A stretch of 64,000 bases of DNA. Source: Maratus speciosus (taxonomy: Eukaryota > Arthropoda > Arachnida > Araneae > Salticidae). Shown piece after piece: positions 34,294 to 45,140 of this stretch; the first letter of the stretch is position 1; each line of letters begins with the position of its first letter. Under the pieces are notes generated by a model that was given only the letters and a program-made list of their open reading frames with translations, was not told the DNA's origin and did not search any database. The position numbers and the translations under genes were made by a program. The stretch is taken from the NCBI GenBank assembly GCA_963932465.1, contig OZ010800.1, forward strand, positions 94,724,807-94,788,806, written 5' to 3'.

Positions 34294-34680
34294 ACTTCTA
34301 ATTGACCTGGGGTTTAGAAACCAAGTTGCTGGTGCAGACTCGTCGTAAGAAAATGGATTTTGGAGGGGGTGAAGCAAAAAAGAAAATAAATGGAGCGCCG
34401 CTGATAGACAAGTTGCACCGAAAGTTAATTTTTTGGGCCGAAATGCTAGGCAAACATAACGATGCAGGGGGGGGGGGAAGACTCCACCTATATCTACAGT
34501 ACCCCACCACGTAGAAACTGGCTCCGTAGATTTCCCACTGGAGAGGGTCCGGTAGCTTGTGAAGGCTATAGCCCATGTGCAACTACGAATACTAAAGAGG
34601 CGGCAGTCAAAAAAAAAAAAAAAAAAAAAAAATCCCTACCGGCCCGGCCTACAGGCAGAGGTAGATTTCGAAGTTAAGTA
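34294..34680 (+). other. GC-richer segment with poly(A), possible retrocopy
   Basis: It has a G homopolymer (about 34467-34478) and a 23-25 bp poly(A) at 34609-34633, preceded by a non-repetitive GC-richer stretch. Its overlapping short ORFs agree with no family known to me. The poly(A) suggests a retroposed RNA of plus orientation. Confidence 0.35.
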
Positions 34681-34884
34681 TACTAATTTCACCAAAAAAA
34701 ACTAAATCATTATTACATATAAATCCACTTTAACTGTTTTATCTGTCTGCTTTTGACGAGTTTTTATTTCCTTTTTATAAAATAGCTGGTTTTATCAGAA
34801 TCATGTTAAGCCGATATTAAAAAAAAATATTTTTCCATACTCATCAACTCGAATCTTTCTGGCATATTTTCAGATTCATTAAAA

Positions 34885-34889
34885 AAAAA

Positions 34890-34938
<49 letters not shown>
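34885..34938. repeat. (TA)n microsatellite
   Basis: Alternating AT/TA tract of about 50 bp with one ACAT interruption. Confidence 0.9.
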
Positions 34939-34942
<4 letters not shown>

Positions 34943-35063
34943 CATGCTGACGTGATTTTTGAAAAGATTTATTAACGACCTGTGTTTTTATTTTTCTTTC
35001 AATTAATTAAAACTTGATTAATAAACAATTATTTTCTCAGTAGGGCAATATTTTTCGTTTCTA

Positions 35064-36777
35064 ACACAATCGCTTCGGGAAACTCTGTTCAAAATGCCCA
35101 CTTTGACATCATTTTTTGAAATATATTCTGCCTCTATCAAAAAATCGATCTTTACTGTACATTATATAGTTTCTGAATAAGAGAATATAGCAATTGGATG
35201 CGTTTGAGAGCAAAAATGAATTTAAAAATGAGTAAGAAAATAGACAGTTTGGATTTGAATGCACACTTAATAAGATGATTTTTTTCTTCAACCGCTATGT
35301 AATTTAATTTGTTTTGCTGTAAGAATTGGCCCTATCAAAAACTTGTCTATATAAATGTTGAAGACAATATTAAGAAGATATATGATAAATTCATGCAGAT
35401 TTTATATCTTGTGAATTGACGGAGTTATGCATTTTTTTCTTCTTAAACTCCCCTTTTTTGTTTTTGTTTTTATTTTTATTTTTATTTTTTTTTTTGCGGT
35501 ACGAATTGGTCCTATCAAAAACTTGCGAATATAAAAGTTGCAGATAATATTAAGGAGATGTATAATAAAATTATTCGATTTGATATCTTGAGAATTGACG
35601 AATTAAGGAATTTTTTCTCCCCAAAACCCTATTTTTGCGCCCCGTGAGCCTATTTTAAATTTATCAAAAATCTGTGATGCATGAATTTTTGGCGCTATTT
35701 TTAGAAGTAATAAAAACTTTAAACTGATTTGATATGTACAAAAATTAAGAAGTTATGGGGGTTTTCGGTTTTCACAAAACCCCTCCCTATTTCCATCCCC
35801 TTTGTCCGCTTTTGCCCATTAACGAACTTGACCGAGATTTTATACCCCTTGATTTTATGTATCAGTTTGGAAGAGATTTGTGCAGAATTGCGGAAGTTAT
35901 CGTGTCCAGAGGAAAGTGATAACACAATTGCTTCGGGAAATTCCGTTCAAAATGCCCAATTTGACATAATTTTTTGAAATATATTCTGCCTCTATCAAAA
36001 AATCGATCATTGCGGTACATTATATAGTTTCTGAATAAGCGAATCTACCAATTAAATGCGTTTGAGAGCAAAAATGAATTGTAGAATGAGTCAGAAAATA
36101 CGCAGTTTGGATTTGAATACACCCTTACTTAGATGATTTTTTTCTTCAACCGCTATGTATTTTTAATTTGTTTTTTCTGTAAGAATTGGTCCTATCCAAA
36201 ACTTGTCTATCTAGATGTTGTAGACAATATTAAGAAGATATATGATAAATTCATGGGGATTTTATATCTTTTGAATTGACGGAGTTATGGATAATTTACT
36301 TCTTCAATCCCCCTTTTTGTTTTCGTTTTTATTTATTTATTTTTTTTTTTTTGGCTGTACGAATTGGTACTATCAAAAACTTGTGAATGTAAAAGTTGTA
36401 GATAATATTAAGGAAATTTATAATAAAATTAATTGGAATCGATATCTTGAGAATTGACGAAGTTATGAATTTTTTTCTCCCAAAAACCCTATTTTTGCGC
36501 CCCTTGAGCCCATTTTTATCTTTATCAAAAATCTGTGATACATAAAATTTTGGCCCTATTTTTAGAAGTAATAAAAACTTTAAACTGATTTGATATGTAA
36601 AAAAATTAAGAAGTTATGGGGGGTTTTCGGTTTTCACAAAACCCCTCCCTATTTCCATTACCTTGGTCCGATTTTGCCCATTAACGAACTTGACCGAGAT
36701 TTTATACCCTTTGATTTTATGTATCAGTTTGGAAGAGATTGGCACATAATTAGGAAAGTTATCGTGTCCAGAATAAA

Positions 36778-36850
<73 letters not shown>

Positions 36851-36995
36851 AGTTTTTTACTGAGGGTGGTTTTGGGTTCTAGGGGTCATGATCGGTGTAG
36901 ATCTGCAAAAATTTTTCAGAAATTCCGACATAGGAACGATCCCAATAGGTAGTATTTCATACGAAATCTACCTAAAAAACCTGAAAAGGAAAGGG
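35064..36995 (+). repeat. Dispersed repeat family R-B, tandemly duplicated copy
   Basis: Two units of 858 bp (35064-35921 and 35922-36779) both start near ACAAT(C/T)GCTTCGGGAAA and end at GTTATCGTGTCCAGA. The second continues past a (TA)n(GATA)n microsatellite into the GGGTGGTTTTGGGTTCTAGG block, which the minus-strand copy at 24851-26030 also has. Each unit contains three diverged 180 bp subunits with GAATTGACGAAGTTATG-like cores. The block encoding DFMYQFGRD is at 35849-35880 and 36709-36741. Confidence 0.8.
36782..36848. repeat. (TA)n(GATA)n microsatellite inside R-B
   Basis: About 14 TA and then about 9 GATA units. The minus-strand R-B copy has at the same point only AATATATATAGG ... CGATAGATAAAG, so both tracts grew from pre-existing short motifs. 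Confidence 0.85.
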
Positions 36996-37189
36996 GTTAG
37001 CTTGTACATGTTATGACCCTTAAAGCTTTCTTATAGCTATTTACTTAACTATCATTCATTATATATATTATTTTAATATTATCCCATAGCACTAGGTCAC
37101 ATTAAACTAACTAGAGTAATTAACTTTAGATTATTTATATATTGCCTGACTATTTAAAATAAATTTATATTTTTAACCATTTCTAATAT

Positions 37190-38882
37190 AGAATTAGGAT
37201 TTTATTTATTTATTATTATTATTATTATTATGTTATATTATGACAAGTTAACTATGAATTGGCATACTATTACTTAGCTTGGAGGGAATTGATAGGAGAC
37301 TCACGAGCTGACATAGTGAGATTAATATACTCATTTCTAATTGAGATAGCTGCTTGAGGTTGTAACTTAGACATAAGCTATGTGGATTGGTTTTGACCTA
37401 AATTAACATTTAATTTAATAATTCATTATATTTGTCTAGTATAATATGCCTATCTCACCCAGTGGACTTGTTCTTCTGAGGAGGTTTCCTTGTCTTAGTA
37501 TTTGGTCACTGTCGTGGTGGTTGTCTTTTTAATATTTTGACATATTCTTGTGCGTCTTTTCTTTTTCCTTGATTAGATATATGCTTCTCACATACCGTGA
37601 GTTGCTTGTCTCTATCGTAGGTTATTTTTCTTTATGACTCTATTAATGGTGGATGTCTAAATTTGAGGTTTTGTCACTTTGCGAACTTGCCGCTGATGGG
37701 TTGACTTGTTGTGGTCTTTAATTTGCGACCCTTTGAATTGGCTTTGATCACTTAACAAGTTCATTTTCCTTTGTTTATATGTTACCTTGATACGTGAATG
37801 CACACATGGCGATCAGTCCATTGGAACCTAATGGCTGTTATCACGATTTATGCAACATTGTTGCTAGCTATTTGAAAAGGCTTGTGCACATTTTTTTATG
37901 ATGACTATTTTCACAAGATGTATCGTTATAATTTCTCCTTTGTTGTAGTTGGCTTGCTTTAGTATATAGTTGACTTCTCTGTTTCATTTAAAACATATCT
38001 TTTCCTTATCCACTTAACTATCTTCCGATGATTCGTTGGGTTTGTGTGAGTGAGCCGTAGCTATCAGTTCATCATAAATGACTTCCACCGCTCAGAAGTG
38101 CGATAAATCGATTTTGTTTACAAGTAAAAGGTTCGTTAACCTGCGGCCGCGGTCAACTTAATAGTTAAACTCCAGCCTCTTTTTTTTTCTTTTTTACTAT
38201 TAAACCTGAAAATAAGGCAGTTAGTTAGTTTGGGGTGGCGATGTCCGCTGGGATGATATGTGTTTAGCTTTGTTCTTTTATTTATTTTTTTTTTTTAGAG
38301 AGATTGAGTCTATGTTTTCTATTAACCATCTGATAACTGCTTTGCCCTTGTTTTGTACATGTTTATTGTTTACTAGCTGATTATGCCAAAGCTGCTCGTT
38401 GTTTGCTCTGGTTTGAATCAGATGGTGTGGTTGTGTTAGTGGGCAGGCTGTTAGAAAGTGTTTTGAGGTTCCCAATTGCTCGCATGCACAGTTTGGCTCA
38501 TCTTTGCGCTTGAATCTGTGTAAGTATTCTGAGAATGCTCCATGTCCCGTGTATATGTGGTTGAGTAATTTACAACTCCTTTGTCTGTTTCTACTTACTT
38601 TTGGAAAGTATTGATATGTTGTCCTGCCCGTGTCCCCGGAATCACACTCGAACTGCCACTGTTTAATAATTAGTTCTTTAATTGTTTTTTTAGGGGTGTT
38701 ATTGGTCTTTCTAAGTTATATGGAATTTCTTTTATTTTATTTTCTGCTGCTTGTTTGACTAATTCGTCGGCATCCTTGTTTCCTTGGATGCCCACGTGTG
38801 CTTTAACCCAGCTAATTTTGAACCTATTATTTGAGAGTTTAATTGCATCTTGTATATAATTTACTAGTGTTGAATTAAATGG
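37190..38882 (-). pseudogene. 3' end of the R1/Jockey-type LINE, 5'-truncated copy
   Basis: On the minus strand it starts at 38882 within the RNase H domain (SWVKAHVGIQGN-like block, then ADELVKQAAENKIKEIPYNL). It continues with a C-terminal region (WQFECDSGDTGRTTYQYFPK, later LGTSKHFLTACPLTQPHHLI) to a stop near 38280. The 3' UTR (CCTTTTACTTG, GCGGCCGC region, CGAATCATCGGAAGATAG) is shared with 55750-56010 as far as about 37990. Farther downstream sequence to an (AAT)n tail at 37205-37232 is probably the rest of the 3' UTR. Stops make it non-functional. It carries the uninterrupted site (TAA, 38712-38714) that the Harbinger-like element occupies at 53602. Confidence 0.8.
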
Positions 38883-38884
38883 TA

Positions 38885-39455
38885 GTCAGAAGATAACTGG
38901 TTTTGTCTACATGGAAGATAATAGAGTGATTGATTTTCAGTGAAATTTTTTATTCGTGTGTATGAATCACACTGCAAAAACATTCTTTGATTTATTTAAC
39001 TGACGAAAACATTCCTTCTCAAAACGGTTCTTTAAGAGGATGCAAATAAATGTCAGTCAGAAGATGATGGATTCTGATGAGGTAATAGAGTGATTGGTTT
39101 ACAGTGAAAATTTAGTTACCTGTCTATGGATCACACTGTAGAAACATTCTCTGACTCCTTAAGATGACGAAACTCTTGCTCCACCTGATGTTTCTTTAGA
39201 TAGATCCAAATATATGTTAGTCAGAAGATGATATGTTCTAATTACACGGAATGAAATATAGTGGTTGATTTACATTGAAACTTTGTTTCCTGTGTATGAA
39301 TAACACTGCAGAAGCATTATTTGACTTATTCAACAGACGAAAATTTTACCTCTCCAAAAGCTTTTTTAAGGAAATCGAAATAAAAGATAGAGAGAAGATG
39401 ATACATTTGGACTATAAAGAAGTTAATAGACTATTTGATGTACAGTCGTGCGGGA
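38885..39455 (+). repeat. Satellite array, ~167 bp monomer, ~3.4 copies
   Basis: GTCAGAAGAT-type monomer starts at 38885, 39056, 39220 and about 39387 (spacing 171, 164, 167). Monomers share GTGATTGATTT and TGAATCACACTGCA landmarks and are moderately diverged. The array abuts the truncated 5' end of the LINE copy. The ORF at 39275-39478 lies inside it. Confidence 0.85.
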
Positions 39456-40658
39456 AAAAAGTAGACACCCTCTACTAACTCTGTAACTAATTATAATAGA
39501 AGAAAGTTACTGGTACCGACATTTGGTAATAAAGTATACTTTTAAACGATGTATATAAAATTTTCTTAGGGTGCCATCCGTCAAAACCAGACCAAAATTT
39601 GTTTTTTTTTTTTTCAATAGCAACGCACAATTTTGACAATGCATTTTAAATCTTCTGTTCAAACTACTCCTAGAAAAGAAATTTCAAGTTATTTGGATGA
39701 TACGTTTCTGAATTATGGACATTAAAAATTTTGGAGTTTCTTGTTTAAATATACATTTTCATATTTTTTTTAATATTTCCCGAAATATTAAGCGTAATGT
39801 GGTAATTTTACGTTTGGTTATAATACTAAAAAACCCAAACATAAAGACATTGAATGTGTAATTTTACAAATTTTACAATATGAATTATGAATTATGAAAT
39901 TAATATTTAAAAAAAATATGAATTGCAACCAACCATTTTTTGACAGATTTATTATGTCCTACTTTATGAGATTTCTCAATTTGAAATTTTTCATCCAAGT
40001 AGATTTCGAATTAGTATTAAAAAACTTCAAACAGAAAAGCGTAATTAAAAAAAAAAATATTTTACTCATTTTATTGAAACTTTTAAGCTGGCAATAGTCA
40101 AAACATATTATGTGTTTGAAATGGTCATATTGCCAATAAATAATACATTATACTATTTTTCGTGAATACACCTTGACATTGAGGGTGCATTAATTGAATA
40201 AATTTTTAAAAATCAATCTTACATTCGTAGTTTACGAAATTGATAATGTATTTATGACGTATAATATATAATATATTAACAATATATGCATATATAATGT
40301 ACTTCTAAACATACAAAGCATATTGCGTTAAAATCAATTTATTATTTTTTGAGATGCTAGGTTTTTTTTTTTTTTATAAATGGCACGTAATATACTATAC
40401 GAGATTCTTTTAAAAATACGTGGGTTAAAATGAGGAAAAATGTTTTAATGTACATAAATAAACTTTGGATGTTATGTGCCAAAGTTTTATTTGACAGTTA
40501 CTGGAAAAGTTTCTTTGTTATATTAAAAACTGGATACAGAGTATTCGTAACAAGAAGAATGAATCATGATTCTTGTATCTATTAAGAAACAAGTTCCAAT
40601 AATAGCAGAATATTAATCAGAAATTTAATGTTGGCATACAATCAAAGACTTACTTATT
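39456..40658. other. AT-rich stretch, nothing firm
   Basis: Near 39499-39511 ATAGAAGAAAGTT matches the 3' subterminal repeat of the HINE-like family, but no CTAG end follows. The rest is AT-rich; the ORF at 39894-40097 is compositional. Confidence 0.4.
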
Positions 40659-40915
40659 CAGGCTGCCACAGGCGACTATTTTTTATTCTATCTCACACCA
40701 ATTTCTTAAAAAAAAAATTACCGACATACTCTTTGGGAGTATTTCCAAGACTATTATGCGGGCGACTGTTTATTAATTCTACCTCACACCACTTTCTTAA
40801 AACAAAAATTATTGACATACTGTTCGAGAACATTTGCAAGAGAAATACACTAAAAAATCTGTTTTTTTTAATAGTGGTGCATACAATAGAAAAATAGTTG
40901 CCTGTGGCAGCCCTG
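40659..40915. mobile_element. hAT-like MITE (257 bp)
   Basis: Terminal inverted repeats of about 26 bp: CAGGCTGCCACAGGCGACTA and, reversed, CAGGGCTGCCACAGGCAACT. CAG/CTG ends with GCTGCC are typical of hAT MITEs. Inside is a diverged direct pair (GGCGACT ... CTCACACCA ... TTCTTAAAA ... GACATACT at about 40671 and 40758). The 8 bp target duplication is not clear (TACTTATT against TTTATTAC). Confidence 0.65.
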
Positions 40916-41005
40916 TTTATTACTTATCTAATTGTAATACACGCAAACAATTAGTTAAATTTAGGAATTCGCGATCATAGCATGTCCTGTAACCGACTAA
41001 TAAAT

Positions 41006-41303
41006 ACCTGTAAATGAACGATAAATGCTATGCACGTCATAATCTCTAGAATAACTTTTTTCGTGCACATCAGTTTCCAGCACAGTTGAAAAGTGTTTGT
41101 GAATTCGGTTTGTCTGGTGCATCTGTCTGATTTACTGTCACTCTGTTCGTGCTCTAACTCGCGTAAATATAGTCCGATTGCCATGAAATGGATATATGTT
41201 ATCGGGCATCACTATAACATGCACGGTATTGAAAAGGAAGTATATAGCATTATCGGTTCATTTATCACAAGTGGTGTGCATACAACTTATCGTTCATTTA
41301 CAG
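41006..41303. mobile_element. Small element bounded by 28 bp inverted repeats
   Basis: CTGTAAATGAACGATAAATG (about 41009) and the inverse CTTATCGTTCATTTACAG (ending about 41301) pair with few mismatches. The ORF at 41093-41329 spans the interior. No family or target duplication recognised. Confidence 0.45.
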
Positions 41304-42444
41304 GGACACACAAAGGAATTTGGCTATAGAAGAAAATGAGTAATAATTGAACTATTGAATCCTACGAACAATAATTGCGTTTATAATAAGCGTTTTTTTT
41401 TTTTTTTTTTTTTTTTGCTGTGGTGTAGTTTTTGAATATAATTATTTTTTTAAGTATTAGTTGGTGCATGTAAATTGTATAGTAATATACAGTGACGTAC
41501 AAAAGTTACCAAAACATTTGTGTATTGGTGGAAATTGCTTAGGGAAAATTTTGAACTGTGATTTGCATTTAACTGAAGTAACATTTAGCGTACTATGTAA
41601 TACGTACATATATGCATGCGTACATATATGCAGATCATATGTTGGACTGCACAAGAAATTGTATATATTAACTACTATCCATGGTGGTACCAGAAATATC
41701 GTTTACAAATGCATTAAGCATTTTCCAAATTCTACATTTAGACATCATATTTCACTTTAGTAACGGTGAAGTTTTGTTAGATTATTCTGAAGATCTTGGA
41801 AAATGTTTCAAAATCTATACTGAACCCATGATTTTTCTTTTTTGTTTAATTATGTTTGAAGTAGGATACCAGCATTAAAATACGCCACGAACGATTTTTT
41901 CCCATAATGCAATGGAACTCTTTTGTGCGGCCCTGCAAACGAACTATAACTTCTAATAATGATGTACTCCTGAGGAAGTATCTCGTAGTGTACAGCATCG
42001 CGCATAGCAATATCATTATTGTTTAAAGAATACCAATATCACCAATTTACATCCCTGGAATTCCGCAAGAAGTTTATCGATACTTGGCAAATATAATCTT
42101 GGTCTTATTTTTCATAATACGGAAGCAGATCGTCATACTTCGAATCCTGAAAGAGTTGTATGATCTGAGGACCCACAAAAATTCCCTCTTTCATTACTCC
42201 TCCGCTTAGTCGAGTAAATATTTCATGCGTATATTGTCGGTCAAAAAAAGGAACTCTCATCTACATTATCGGCTAATAAACGCAGAGAAAGCGAAACGAG
42301 CCATTCGATTGGGATGTATGTCCATTTAACCCTATATCTACTAACGGTACTTATAAATGCCATTAAAATAGCTTGTTATAAAATTCATTTAATTCATAAA
42401 TCGATTAATTGAAATAGAGTTTTGAATGAGTTATAGATACATTA
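41304..42444. other. Non-coding stretch, nothing recognised
   Basis: A T homopolymer lies at 41394-41416. 41880-42320 is slightly less AT-rich than its surroundings but has no recognisable exon. Confidence 0.4.
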
Positions 42445-42660
42445 CACTGCAACAAAACACACTGTTTTTCCGGCACAAAGTACTGTTCATCTCGCGCTCA
42501 AACTCTATCACAGTCGAATGTGCTGTAGCTTTATTTGGTTTCTTGACTAAATAAACATGAAAAATAACAGTAGTTGCGTAAAACTAACAGCACAAACTGC
42601 TGGCGTCCGAATTGCCAGAAAATTGTGCTGGCAAATCTACAGTATTTTTTTTTTACAGTG
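42445..42660. mobile_element. Small MITE with TA target site (216 bp)
   Basis: The ends CACTGCAACAAAACACACTG and the inverse AGTATTTTTTTTTTACAGTG form imperfect inverted repeats with a matching internal CGGCACAA/TTGTGCTGG pair. TA flanks both sides (42443-42444, 42661-42662). TA duplication fits the Tc1/mariner group. Confidence 0.6.
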
Positions 42661-43417
42661 TACTTTATCTTGTTCCAAAAGGAATATTGCTTACACAAAA
42701 CAAAAATATTTTTAAAAGGAGGATTTCTTTTGACTTTGCATCTTTTCAGCATTCTTGGCGTTAAGGTGGGGGGATTTTTCAATTCAGAAATATTTCTATA
42801 TTTCTGTTGTAAGAATATTAAATTTGTACATTTCCGAATTCTACAAAACACTAAGAAAAATATTTAGAATAAAAGATTTGTGTGGGGTTATAAATATTGC
42901 ACAAAATCCGTATAAATTCAAATTTAATTAATCTTTCTAAAACCTCCAATCCTCCTAAAATCCTCCTAAAATTTATTAAATATTTATGTAAATCTTTTAA
43001 TATAGTTTAAACAATTCACGAAAATTATGCTTTAGAAGAAAAAAAAAATCATGATTTCATAATTCAGTACATAAATGATTAATTGTGTCTTTAAAAAATA
43101 ATTTTAGGGAGTTATGCCATACTTTGAATATTTCGTTATAAACACCTAATCTTAGCATCATAATTGAATTCGTGGGTGACTTGTACTTAGGTATATGAAG
43201 TGGGATGTCGTTCAATAAATAGTTTATGAATTATTAGATATTATGTTTGAACCTCTCTGGAAATTTAATTAAATAGGTGGTGGGTTTTTAAGCATGATTC
43301 AAAAAGTACTTTAGGGAAAGTAAAGAAATATTGGATTGTCATATTGGAAGCTTTTTGAAATTAATTTCTAAGAAATTTTTTATAGCTTTCAATAGAACGA
43401 ATTTACGAATAATAATT
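42661..43417. other. AT-rich non-coding stretch
   Basis: Nothing recognised. A CCTCCTAAAAT motif is repeated near 42945-42970. Confidence 0.4.
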
Positions 43418-44070
43418 TCATTACTTGTATATAATAAAATACCTAAATCTAAGTAATAACATAAAAATAGAAAGCTGTAAGCATTATAGATATTTAGGTG
43501 TAGACATTAATAGAGAAGGAAGAGACTCACTGGAAATTAAATACAGATTTTGTAAGTGGAGAAAGGCTGTAAAACTATTAAATTCTATTTGGTGGAGTAA
43601 GGCGATCTCTGGGAAAAATAAATATAATATATACAACTCTATTGTATATGAAGCAGAAGGATGGAGAATTATGGAGACAGAAAGAAAGAAATTAGCGCCA
43701 GTAGAAATGGACACCCTAAGAATATCATGCAGGATATCAAGAATAGAAAGAATAAGAAATGACAGAATCAAGGAAATGATGAAAATAAAGGGAACCCTAT
43801 TAGATGATATTAAAAAAAGCAATTAATCTGGTATGGTCATGTCAAAAGAATGAAGGATGAAAGACTACCCAAAATCACATTCAATTATGAAACAACCAAA
43901 AAAAGGAAATGGGGAAGACCACGAAAGGACTGTATGGATGATATTTCAAAGGCAATGACGGATAGAGGTCTGGAAGAGGAATGGACCCTTGACCGGAAAA
44001 AAATGGAAAACGACTCTTGTAGATTCTTCGGATGGCGCCATCTGACGCCATAAGCCGAGTTTATATATAT
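43418..44070 (+). pseudogene. LINE reverse transcriptase C-terminal remnant (endonuclease-RT type)
   Basis: It reads CKHYRYLGVDINREGRDSLE (43470 onward; the YLG motif follows the RT palm), then KYNIYNSIVYEAEGWRIMET, VEMDTLRISCRISRIERIRN and, after a frameshift near 43820, LIWYGHVKRMKDERLPKITF and KKRKWGRPRKDCMDDISKAM. WYGHVxRM...RLPK...GRPRxxW is the common C-terminus of RTE/CR1-like insect and spider LINE proteins. The frame is lost at 43820 and again near 44000. The part between YEA and EGW lacks the usual YGAE lead-in. It ends at a TATATA/TATG tail (44060-44085), as seen for RTE-type insertions. Full length would be about 900-1000 codons; only about 210 are here. Confidence 0.8.
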
Positions 44071-44693
44071 ATATGTATATAATGAAATTATTATGTGCAA
44101 ACATTCTCAACTTCTGCTAAAGATAAAAAAAAAAGTATAAAATATCTTACTTCCAGATTTAAGACGATTTGACAATAAATTAACAAAGCTTTCAAGAGTA
44201 CTTTTTTTTCATTTAACGCAGCAACATTTTAAACGTTAATTAAATTTGCATCTTAATATTACTCGGATTAAATTTATTTTTTGCCGTTGCGTTAATTTCC
44301 GTATCTCACTATTTCAGTCTAAAAAAACCGACGTGTCTCAATATAGTGTGCCAGTTCCAGATGTCATTTTAACGTTAAGTTAGATGAAAAGTAAAACTAA
44401 ATTTCAACATTCTTTAAGCACTTTATGTGAAGTAAATGAAGTAAATGAAGTAAGTGAATACATCATGAAAGGCATTTTGAACTCTCACCAGATAAATGTC
44501 AAAGATTTATTTTTTTCTTATCACGAGAAAGAAGGGTAAATGTGTCACGGCTTATACTGCTACGTACATTAAATTCAGCTTTCTTTTCATGAAAATGTCT
44601 GATTTATTTACATAATAATATATTAGTAATGCTTTTAATTATCTGAATGTTTCTAGAAAAAATAATGCATGAATAAGAAATTTGAAATGATAT

Positions 44694-45137
44694 ATCGGGT
44701 GTTAGGACTGACAAATTTTAAAATTCAATAAATTGCAAGCGATGACAGATATTTAAAAAATCTTGCAGGAGGCGTATGCAAGAGGTCAAAAGTTTTTTTT
44801 ACACTGATTTTCGATTTTAGTTCGAATTACAAACAGCAGATGGCGCTGCGATCAATAGACGCTAAATTCAGGCTCGAATTTTTGTACTTCGGGACCCACT
44901 CAATACATTTGAATCTCCTTTTTCCGCATAGTAGAAGAGAAAAGCAAGAAAATCGAGCCTGTATTTAGCGCCTATTGATAGCAGCGTCATCTATTGTTTG
45001 TAATTCGAACTAAAATCGAAAATCAGTGTAAAAAAAAACGTTTGACCTCATGTATAACCCTCCTGCAAGAAGTTTTTTTTAATATTTGTCACCGTTTGCA
45101 ATTTTAAAATCAGTCAGTCCTTTTTAGGACAACCGGT
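44694..45137. mobile_element. Foldback MITE (~444 bp)
   Basis: The left arm (44694-44885) and right arm (44935-45137) are inverted copies. Landmarks: TCGGGTGTTAGGACTGAC / GTCAGTCCTTTTTAGGACAA, TTTACACTGATTTTCGATTT / AAATCGAAAATCAGTGTAAA and CAGATGGCGCTGCGATCAAT / its diverged inverse. TATA on both sides is compatible with a TA target site. Confidence 0.8.
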
Positions 45138-45140
45138 ATA

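Noticed and set aside
34195..34677. Overlapping ORFs near the SINE
   Set aside because: They read through SINE, G-run and poly(A) sequence; no domain.
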